Origin: an uncultured Oscillospiraceae bacterium
GTDB lineage: Bacteria > Bacillota > Clostridia > Oscillospirales > Acutalibacteraceae
Direction of reading: 5' to 3'
DNA: 12,734 nucleotides
Assembly (NCBI GenBank): GCA_900554535.1
Contig: USIA01000038.1
Location: forward strand, 1-12,734
The position numbers and the translations under genes were made by a program. The notes beneath the pieces were generated by a model that was not told the origin of the DNA, did no database searches, and saw only the letters and a list, made by a program, of their open reading frames with translations. This document shows, piece after piece, positions 6,697 through 12,734 of this stretch. Each line of letters opens with the position of its first letter. Within the stretch, counting starts at the first letter, position 1.

Positions 6697-9600
6697 TTAC
6701 GAAAAAAACAATTTCTCCATTTCCTCTTCCAGCGTCCCGTTTTTCGCATACTCTAAGGTGTCACAGAGACGAATGTTATTCTTCTCAATATGGATCTCGG
6801 CGCTAAATCCGAGAATGTAGCGCAGACAGATTCGATATATGATCTCTGTCGGGGCGCAGCCATACACCTGTTTTGCAAAAATGTGGTTCAGCCGCTCCAC
6901 ACTATCTGGATACAACGCTTTTATACGCGGACTCTGATAGAGTCTAGTCACAATTTCTGTAATATACATCCCCGATTTCATATAGAGGTCGGCAAAGGTA
7001 GCATCGGGGTCATCAAAGCAGCCGGGATTCTCCTGTTCAAGCCTGTCCACCATATCCTTCACAACTTTTTTTGGCGTAAATATCTGGTTGGTGCGCTGCG
7101 GCGGAATAAAATCAAAGATGTCACCTTTTTGATCAGGCTCAAAGTAATTCGCAAGTTCAGCCCGTTTCTTCATAAATTCCTGCACAGCATCGTTAAAGAC
7201 AACCTCATCGAACAGATGCCCGTCAAAATGCTTTTGTTCTCCAGATTCTGCCGTATAATCACCGCCATCACGAAGCATACGGAACTGATCAAGTGTTACA
7301 CCCTGACCGTTCTGAGGATTCACGGTGACTTCCCAGAACACATCTTCCGGCACAAGTTTATCAAAATTGGCGAGTGTAGTGCTCTCGTCTCCGTAGGCCA
7401 TAAGGAATGCCGGAATTGTACGGGAGAAGCCACGCAGATGGTCACGAACACTGCCTTCAATAGAGTCTTTGGTAGCATTCAGTTTTTCTGTTTCTACAGT
7501 GGCAACAATGGTCTCCGCAGCTTTTTTGACAGTTTCGTCGCTGTGCAGCTTTTGCTGGATATTGTCCACCATGTCGCGGTAGCCTTGGAGCCGTTTGGCA
7601 GTGTAATCCTCATCAATCTGCGTAATCTCTGCCATTGTGGCACCGGACTGCTGTGCCTCGTGAATCTTATCATCGCATTCTTTAGCCAACTGATGATCCC
7701 GGATTGTGTAGTCGCCGTATTCGCGAGCCACAACCGTATCAGTGGTTTCCTGGATCTTGCGCTCCAGCATATTCTGTGTGGATTTCTTTAAATCTCTGCC
7801 ATACTGCTCTTTGGCGGAATCCATCAGCTTGTCAGCGATTGGTCTTGCAAAGCGTTCCCGGAGTTCTTTTAGCTCATCTTTCTTAGGATTTGGCGTCATC
7901 TCAACATTTTTCTTGATATCCTCAACAGCTGCTGCCAGCTGATCTTCGACATCCGCATAAACCTTATCGCCAAACAGCGTGCTTGCTGTGCCGATGATTT
8001 GCTCTTTGGGGATCTCAACTTCGCCATTTGCGTTCAGATTCAGAGCGTCTGCCGTATTCTCATCCACAGCCGCGGGCGCAAGAGCCTTGGGTTCTTCCAG
8101 CGCCTGCATATTGTTGATAATGTCGATAATTTCCCTCGGCGCGCCAAAAATACCACTGATGTTGGCAAAGAGAAAATTAGACATAAAGCCGCGCTCCACC
8201 ACTTCTCTGGCGTGAATGTGACGGGGAATGGTGAGCACTTTTTCAGCATCCAATTCAATCATGGAGCCTTCCTCATCTTCACCGTAAACCGGGAAGAAGT
8301 TTAAGAGTTCGCGGACATGCCGCTTGCGGCTGTCGAAATCGCCTTTGTCTCCGGATGTCTCCGGGATCAGGTCATTAGCAAATTGCTCAAAAATGGTCAG
8401 AGTACGAGCTGGGTCAAAATCAAAGACATAGGCATTCTGTTTTCTATAAGTGTTACCGTTTGAGTCCGTGAACAGGCACGGGTTCTGCGCTCGGAAAGCC
8501 GCCTGCATATAGAGTGCGGGACTTGCCATATTGGAGAGCATAAGTACTGCCGTCCACTCAGGAATCGTCACACCGGTGGTCAACTGTCCAACAGACAGAG
8601 TAATGGTTTTGTCGTATTTTTTGATGGCCTTAGTTACCTTATCAAAGGACTTTTCGTTTTCTTCATCGTCATCCAATTTGCCATCGCCTGCAGCCAGAAC
8701 AATCTCGTAATCCTTGAACACCGGATGGAGTTTCAGCTTCTTGGCCAGAGCCTTGGCGCTGGCGACACGATTCAAAATCCAGAATGTGTGCTTTAGCTCA
8801 TCACGCAGTTCTGGGGTAGAGAACGGGAATTTCTCCTGCCGGGTCAAAGCGTCAAGGAATTTGTCCACATCTGCATCATGTACAAATTTTCCAGACTCAT
8901 TTGTGGCGAAGAATTCGTTCAGGTCAAAAGCAAATTCTTCTACATCGTCCTCTGCAAGCTCTATGCCCCTTTCCACCCGATCGCGCACGATGTCCGACAT
9001 CTGGTAGGTGTAAAGCGACAACCGAGGCAGATTGGCATAAGGGTTTTCTATTTCGCTGGAGGCGTCCCAGTCGCGCTTCTTTTTCTGTTCATCGGCATAT
9101 GTCCAGTTGTAGATAGCGCTCTCCGGGAATTTATCGTTGGCGAGAGCCTTAAATGGCGTACCAGAAAGATGCAGCGTCCATTTGCGCTTAATATGATTAA
9201 ACGCAGTATCCGTCTTATAAGTATCAACACCCTCGTGCGCTTCATCTACAATCAAGATATCCCATGTCAGCCCTTTCTCGGCACTGATTTCTGAGAGCTT
9301 GTCGAAACGTCCGCCAAAATAAATCGAGCCTTTCAAATCCTGCAGGCTTACAAATTCGATACATCCCTTGACGCTGTCATCTAGTTTATTCAGATATTCC
9401 TCACGACTATAGACAAACTTCCTATTTTTAATGCCATCTACATTGCTGACAAAGAGATAGCCTGATTGCGGACCGAAGAATGTCTCATAATCCTGATACC
9501 AAGAGTTAGCAATGGCAGGACGGTTGGTCACAATGAGGATATTCTGTGCGCCCAGTTTCATGCAGAGATCATAGGCAGACAGGGTTTTACCAAAGCGAGG

Positions 9601-10074
9601 CTTAGCGTTCCACAGAAATTCCGCATTTTCTCGGCCACTAAAATATTCAATCGTTTTCTGGACGGCTTTTGCCTGCTCATCGCGGAGCTTGTACGGAATC
9701 ACCGCATCCGCATCTTTTTCTGACACCACGCCATGATTTTGCGTAAAATCAATAAAATTTCCACGCGCAATGTTCGGGTCGATTTGAAACCATTCGGTTC
9801 CTTCCTCGCGGGGAACTTCCAGCTTCTTTAGATAAGCGTGAAAATCCTTGTCCGTAAATGTGCCGTAGGGCTCTGTCATATAGGCTGCCCGCATGTGCCA
9901 ACACAGTTTAGGCTCAACGCCAACAGTGTGGGTCTGCTCTTTAATACGGGTCTCCACGTCCCGCTCGGTAAAGCCGATCTTTGTCCAACCGTCATGCGCC
10001 GGTACGCCAGGAGTGGTATAGGCATAACACTGCGGGGTAACTTTGGAGGAAGTTTTGATATTTATCACTGCCAT
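6697..10074 (-). CDS. GIY-YIG (T5orf172-like) nuclease, SF2 helicase and degenerate methyltransferase fusion
   Basis: A 1125-residue multidomain protein. Residues about 17-98 resemble a T5orf172/GIY-YIG nuclease: CYAYTTPG, then KIGFTERDVETR with the conserved Arg, then DKDFHAYL and EWFQI with the candidate metal-binding Glu. Residues about 125-540 are a superfamily 2 helicase: RDEQ, Walker A-like KPRFGKT (158-164), DEAH (277-280), SGT (304-306), TTGVTIP (499-505) and a motif VI position QAAFRAQNP. About 720-890 is charged and probably coiled-coil. From about 994, TNQIFTPKKVVKDMV and a degenerate motif I (DLYMKSGMYITEI) resemble the N-terminal half of an Eco57I-type adenine methyltransferase, without NPPY. 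The ATG overlaps the upstream stop by one base (TAATG) and has AAAGGAG before it, so it is translationally coupled. It is probably the restriction and translocation subunit of a restriction-modification-like system (inference). Confidence 0.88.
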   Translation of the reverse strand: MAVINIKTSSKVTPQCYAYTTPGVPAHDGWTKIGFTERDVETRIKEQTHTVGVEPKLCWHMRAAYMTEPYGTFTDKDFHAYLKKLEVPREEGTEWFQIDPNIARGNFIDFTQNHGVVSEKDADAVIPYKLRDEQAKAVQKTIEYFSGRENAEFLWNAKPRFGKTLSAYDLCMKLGAQNILIVTNRPAIANSWYQDYETFFGPQSGYLFVSNVDGIKNRKFVYSREEYLNKLDDSVKGCIEFVSLQDLKGSIYFGGRFDKLSEISAEKGLTWDILIVDEAHEGVDTYKTDTAFNHIKRKWTLHLSGTPFKALANDKFPESAIYNWTYADEQKKKRDWDASSEIENPYANLPRLSLYTYQMSDIVRDRVERGIELAEDDVEEFAFDLNEFFATNESGKFVHDADVDKFLDALTRQEKFPFSTPELRDELKHTFWILNRVASAKALAKKLKLHPVFKDYEIVLAAGDGKLDDDEENEKSFDKVTKAIKKYDKTITLSVGQLTTGVTIPEWTAVLMLSNMASPALYMQAAFRAQNPCLFTDSNGNTYRKQNAYVFDFDPARTLTIFEQFANDLIPETSGDKGDFDSRKRHVRELLNFFPVYGEDEEGSMIELDAEKVLTIPRHIHAREVVERGFMSNFLFANISGIFGAPREIIDIINNMQALEEPKALAPAAVDENTADALNLNANGEVEIPKEQIIGTASTLFGDKVYADVEDQLAAAVEDIKKNVEMTPNPKKDELKELRERFARPIADKLMDSAKEQYGRDLKKSTQNMLERKIQETTDTVVAREYGDYTIRDHQLAKECDDKIHEAQQSGATMAEITQIDEDYTAKRLQGYRDMVDNIQQKLHSDETVKKAAETIVATVETEKLNATKDSIEGSVRDHLRGFSRTIPAFLMAYGDESTTLANFDKLVPEDVFWEVTVNPQNGQGVTLDQFRMLRDGGDYTAESGEQKHFDGHLFDEVVFNDAVQEFMKKRAELANYFEPDQKGDIFDFIPPQRTNQIFTPKKVVKDMVDRLEQENPGCFDDPDATFADLYMKSGMYITEIVTRLYQSPRIKALYPDSVERLNHIFAKQVYGCAPTEIIYRICLRYILGFSAEIHIEKNNIRLCDTLEYAKNGTLEEEMEKLFFS

Positions 10075-11105
10075 TATGCCATCTCCTTTACATGAGATTC
10101 GATAAAGTCAATCTCTTTGTCGTCCAGACCGTATTTGCGATAAAGCTGAAGATCGATCTCGTGGACAGATTTTGACCAATCAATGTCGCTGTTGGGTGTG
10201 AAATCCTGGAGGGGAATTTTGGACCACGTAATCTTTGATTGGTTATTCTGCGTAGTTTTCATTATCCCAAGCAGAGTTCTTGCAAACTTCGTCTTTAAAT
10301 ATTTTGCAAGTGATTCCGCCTGATACCTTGTGTCAAATTCACCCATGCTTACAAAAGTCTGTGTATGAATAGAGTTTGGCTCGGCGATAATTGGATCACT
10401 TAAAGTCTCACCAAATGTACCTGATCCGATAGCGCCCGCCATCAAGACCTTCCATTTATGAAGATTTCCCTGATCATTAAAGTAATCACTTTTAGCAAAA
10501 TAGGTTACTCTTTCGTTCCTTTTTCGACCAATAACTTTAACGTCATTTTCTTGTTGACTTTCATGAAAAATTTCTGGATATCTTTCAAACACACTGGATG
10601 CCACAGCTTTAGCATGCTGTTTGTCTGTTCTTCCTATCAAGTTTGGATTTTCTTCGAATAATACATCTGTAAATCGAAAGCTGTCTGGACTATGAACCAA
10701 CTCCCCGATATTTTCTCTTAAATGGCTTTTGACTTTAACAAATACCGCTCTCAGTTGATCAGACTTGATAAAAACTTCGATGGGGTCATAGGTGTCTTTC
10801 CAACTGTGGTAGGAGACCACAACTCCGCCTTTGATATCCACGCCTGAAAAAACATTGCTACTATCCTCTTCGTAATGCAGAATTTTAAAGTGGTTATCGC
10901 TGAGCATCTTTTTGTTCCATTCTTTCGGTGTAGCTCCAGCCTGTGTCAAAAATCGTGCAGGAGTAATCAGTTCAGCGACATCACCAACTTTATAGGCATT
11001 ATCCATAAACAGGTTGTAAACTGGCTTTGCCTGGTTATTGGAGCCCACGTATTCATCCTGATATGGCGGATTCCCAATTATATAATCAAACAACTTTTTT
11101 CCCAT
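10074..11105 (-). CDS. Eco57I-type adenine DNA methyltransferase, catalytic NPPY plus specificity half
   Basis: A 343-residue protein that starts almost directly with the catalytic motif IV: FDYIIGNPPYQDE at residues 6-18. This motif marks N6-adenine (or N4-cytosine) DNA methyltransferases. VAELITPARFL and the Phe-rich region that follows fit the rest of the catalytic fold. The C-terminal part (about 200-343, with WSKIPLQDFT and EIDLQLYRKYGL) resembles target-recognition regions of Eco57I/type IIG enzymes. Motif I, which binds AdoMet, is absent; it is in the preceding gene, and a degenerate copy is at the end of the next gene. The protein should therefore work only as part of a complex (inference). 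The ATG at 11105 has AAGGAG 9 bases upstream. It is in the same frame as the previous gene, separated from it by a TGA and one codon. It ends in TAATG coupling to the helicase gene. Confidence 0.88.
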   Translation of the reverse strand: MGKKLFDYIIGNPPYQDEYVGSNNQAKPVYNLFMDNAYKVGDVAELITPARFLTQAGATPKEWNKKMLSDNHFKILHYEEDSSNVFSGVDIKGGVVVSYHSWKDTYDPIEVFIKSDQLRAVFVKVKSHLRENIGELVHSPDSFRFTDVLFEENPNLIGRTDKQHAKAVASSVFERYPEIFHESQQENDVKVIGRKRNERVTYFAKSDYFNDQGNLHKWKVLMAGAIGSGTFGETLSDPIIAEPNSIHTQTFVSMGEFDTRYQAESLAKYLKTKFARTLLGIMKTTQNNQSKITWSKIPLQDFTPNSDIDWSKSVHEIDLQLYRKYGLDDKEIDFIESHVKEMA

Positions 11106-11108
11106 GGC

Positions 11109-12162
11109 TCACATCTCCTTTAGATCCATAAATTTTATAGAAGTCTTGCTTCTCCAATTATATATCCTGCATGGCACGGCTTCCGGCTCGTCATCATCGT
11201 CCTGCATGTCGCCAAGCATGTCAAAAAGTGTTATTTGACGGAATTCCTCATAAGGTTTGCCTAACGGCACTGCATCTTTCAGACCATCCATCTGCCAGAT
11301 GTTCCAAACAATTTTGTTAGCCATCTGCTGTAGCAGTTTATCATCAGGATGCCGTTCCCAGCGTTCTTCATAATAATCTGTAAAAGTCAGTAGCAGATTG
11401 ATCCTTGCAATCAGCACGTTGTCTCCCTGATATTCATATCCATAGGATGCCTCGAATGCCCGGACTACCCACTTCAACCACTCTTTGTATGTATCTGTGT
11501 TTTCGTTCACGATTCTGAGTTTTCTGTCGAGAATACCAATCCGCCGCAGTGGCGGTACGATCAACTCGCCAGTGGAGACATCGTAGCGGGAGACCAGATA
11601 CGGCGCTTCACCACAAGTGATTTCCAACCGCCGGGAGTCCACATAGTGTTGCCATGTCTTTTCTTTTGAAAATTCGATTTTTTCCTCCGCTACTGTCCAC
11701 GTGTGGTCGGTGTTTTCTGTATTAAATACACCACTCCGCCCAAACCAATCATCGTCGCAATAGTTGTTCATTTGATTGCACAGCCACGCTGGCGTAAAGA
11801 CTTCCGCTTTTTTCCGGGTGCGTTGTTCCTGCGCTTCCTGTGACTTTTGGATGCGGGGACGAATCAGATCGGGACGGCGTAATAGCGAATGAGCATTCAT
11901 CTGTGCCTTATCCGTAAAATCTTCACCTAGCTCTTCGTATGTATCCGTAGCCCAGATGATATTCTTTTTTGTCGATTTATCTTGAAGCAGCAGATCTAGC
12001 ACATTCACAACCGGATAGCTGCCGATATCTATCAATTTTTCCACAAGAGAGAATCTCTCCTTTCCAATATTGCCGCAACTTTCAATGATATATTGTTTAC
12101 TTCTCATTTGTAAAAAATGGGTGCTTACCGTCGAGAACGAATTTATCTTCAATCTTCTTCAT
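11109..12162 (-). CDS. Methyltransferase subunit with AdoMet-binding (motif I) half, 5' end probably frameshifted
   Basis: A protein of about 350 residues, of the kind usually named restriction endonuclease subunit M. It has KKAEVFTPAWLCNQM (about 110-125, the motif X region before methyltransferase cores) and LEITCGEAPYLVSRYD (about 175-190, a motif I variant of the xPACGSGxFL type). YGYEYQGDNVLIARINLLL then resembles the motif II/III segment. No NPPY is present; that lies in the next gene. The best start is ATG 12162, with GGAG 7 bases upstream, but its frame meets TAA at 12097-12099. Removing one base of the T6 run (plus-strand A6 at 12112-12117) joins it to the main frame. The main frame itself can only start at TTG 12152 or ATG 12107, neither with a good ribosome binding site. 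It overlaps the regulator gene and lies in the same frame as the NPPY gene. Confidence 0.8.
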
Positions 12163-12358
12163 CTATAAACTCCATTATATCATCCAAAGTGCAGTTAAGA
12201 GCCTTGCAGATTCGCCCCAACACATCCGTCGTAACATTGTCGCCATGGGCGAGCTTATTCATCGTATAGTGACTTATCTGCGCCATTGCTTCGAGATCCT
12301 TCTTTTTTAGATCTCGATCGATAAGTAGTTTCCATAATTTTTTGTAACTTACAGCCAT
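12149..12358 (-). CDS. Small XRE-family regulator (controller-like)
   Basis: A 69-residue Cro/CI-type helix-turn-helix protein. SYKKLWKLLIDRDLKKKDLE leads into AQISHYTMNKLAHG (the turn and recognition helix), and VTTDVLGRICKALNCTLDDIMEFI is the typical last two helices, so the protein is essentially one HTH domain. I chose ATG 12358 because GAGG lies 8 bases upstream. The open frame extends to 12436, but that would place the start upstream of the predicted promoter. Small regulators leading a methyltransferase operon resemble the controller (C) proteins of restriction-modification systems, which time restriction after methylation; that role is inferred from position and size. It is the first gene of the leftward operon and overlaps the next gene. 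Confidence 0.88.
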   Translation of the reverse strand: MAVSYKKLWKLLIDRDLKKKDLEAMAQISHYTMNKLAHGDNVTTDVLGRICKALNCTLDDIMEFIDEED

Positions 12359-12403
12359 ATTCATAACCTCATTACTACTTTCATCTAGTCCATCATTTTG
12401 ACT

Positions 12404-12432
12404 ATTATACCGTATTGCGCCCATAAAATCAA
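12404..12432 (-). promoter_or_regulatory. Main promoter of the leftward defence operon
   Basis: On the minus strand a perfect -10 TATAAT (12404-12409) is preceded, after a 17-base spacer, by -35 TTGATT (12427-12432, 4 of 6 matches). Transcription would start near 12397 and give a leader of about 40 bases before ATG 12358. No other strong promoter is seen within the following 8 kb. Confidence 0.7.
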
Positions 12433-12434
12433 AC

Positions 12435-12458
12435 AAATGTTAGTTTTCAAAAACATTT
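12435..12458. promoter_or_regulatory. Inverted repeat just upstream of the operon promoter
   Basis: AAATGTT (12435-12441) and AACATTT (12452-12458) form 7-bp arms with a 10-base spacer, directly upstream of the -35. The position fits an activator or autoregulatory site for the small XRE protein. Function is inferred from position only. Confidence 0.35.
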
Positions 12459-12485
12459 ATGGATCAATAGACAATTCTGCACGTC

Positions 12486-12513
12486 AAAACACCCCACCGG
12501 CTGGCCGGTGGGG
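12486..12513 (-). terminator. Leftward rho-independent terminator
   Basis: CCCCACCGG (12492-12500) and CCGGTGGGG (12505-12513) form a perfect 9-bp stem with a 4-base loop. On the minus strand it is followed by TGTTTTG. It would end transcription arriving from the remnant gene at 12560-12706 and insulate the defence operon. Confidence 0.7.
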
Positions 12514-12559
12514 TAAGAAAAACGGGATCACGCTTAGCGTGTGATAGGCAACGGTACCT

Positions 12560-12706
12560 TTACTCAGCAGCAACGCACCGGACGGGGCTACCGTAGTGTT
12601 TATCCCAGCTATCAACGCGGACGCTGCCGGTGTAATCGTAATGCAAGGCGTAGACACTCTGAGAACCATCAGAGGTATATGGTCCTAAGTCAAGAATTAG
12701 CACAAG
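12560..12706 (-). pseudogene. C-terminal remnant of a surface-type protein (FISUMP-like ending)
   Basis: The minus-strand frame ending at TAA 12560-12562 encodes about 48 residues finishing in SVYALHYDYTGSVRVDSWD and then KHYGSPVRCVAAE. The closing YG-x-x-VRCV pattern is the hallmark of the C-terminus of FISUMP/DUF1566-type extracellular domains (long proteins with G-Y-W-S-S repeats). Upstream of 12706 all three minus-strand frames hit stops within about 30 bases, so the rest of the gene is missing, and no ribosome binding site is evident. A terminator follows about 50 bases later, as expected for a former 3' end. I read it as a remnant left at the edge of the island. The upstream part may exist beyond the window in broken form. 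The family match is from pattern memory. Confidence 0.6.
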
Positions 12707-12734
12707 TTAAAATGAGAGATTTATCCCCATCTTA

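Noticed and set aside
6790..7791. Long plus-strand open frame of 333 codons opposite the helicase gene
   Set aside because: It is antisense to the conserved C-terminal region of the helicase protein, its product is Phe/His/Arg-rich without recognisable motifs, and no ribosome binding site was seen.
12097..12162. Independent 21-residue small protein
   Set aside because: Its sequence flows into the methyltransferase subunit if one T of the T6 run is removed, so it is better explained as the displaced N-terminus of that gene.
12359..12436. N-terminal extension of the small XRE regulator
   Set aside because: The extension covers the predicted -10 (12404-12409) and part of the -35; ATG 12358 has a good ribosome binding site and matches the domain start.
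12484..12669. 61-residue minus-strand open frame
   Set aside because: It runs through the terminator hairpin and overlaps, in another frame, the protein-like remnant ending at 12560; its product is low-complexity and resembles no protein.
1..12734. tRNA, rRNA or tyrosine-integrase genes that would define a classical genomic island
   Set aside because: None could be recognised on either strand by reading; the only integration hint is the HTH remnant at 1699-2205.

Overview
The window looks like a chromosomal segment of a Gram-positive gut-type clostridium, probably Oscillospiraceae/Ruminococcaceae. The grounds are a firmicute-style cysteinyl-tRNA synthetase, AGGAGG-type ribosome binding sites, a Gram-positive lipoprotein and a DUF4325-type protein. 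The genus is a guess. One housekeeping gene (cysS, GC-rich, forward) sits at the left edge. Everything to its right is visibly more AT-rich accessory DNA.

Layout. 20-1438: cysS, closed by a strong terminator at 1585-1633. 1640-2205: a second hairpin, then a small protein with two recombinase-type helix-turn-helix units whose 5' end looks damaged. 2259-2609: a leftward STAS-like (DUF4325-type) protein behind a consensus promoter that leaves almost no leader. 2610-2864: a divergent regulatory region. 2865-3188: an XRE regulator ending in a terminator. 3243-3878: a lipoprotein with several cysteines. 4023-12358: six leftward, closely packed genes that form a defence island. 12486-12706: the C-terminal remnant of a surface-type protein with its terminator.

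The defence island reads leftward from a good promoter at 12404-12432. It starts with a small XRE regulator (12149-12358). Next is a methyltransferase subunit with the AdoMet-binding half (11109-12162; its 5' end seems frameshifted at a run of six T). Then comes a subunit with the catalytic NPPY motif and a probable specificity domain (10074-11105). The fourth gene encodes a 1125-residue protein combining a GIY-YIG/T5orf172-like nuclease domain, a superfamily 2 helicase and a degenerate methyltransferase-like C-terminus (6697-10074). I read these four as a restriction-modification-like system. About 100 bases later follow an OLD-family ATPase-TOPRIM nuclease (5027-6595) and a compact UvrD-like helicase (4023-5042), which resemble Gabija. 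No convincing terminator separates the two modules, so they may share a transcript of about 8.3 kb.

The most interesting points are: methyltransferase motifs I and IV on separate polypeptides, separated only by one in-frame UGA plus one codon; a second motif-I-like region at the end of the helicase; a slippage-prone tract at the start of the methyltransferase operon; and the compact Gabija-like pair downstream.
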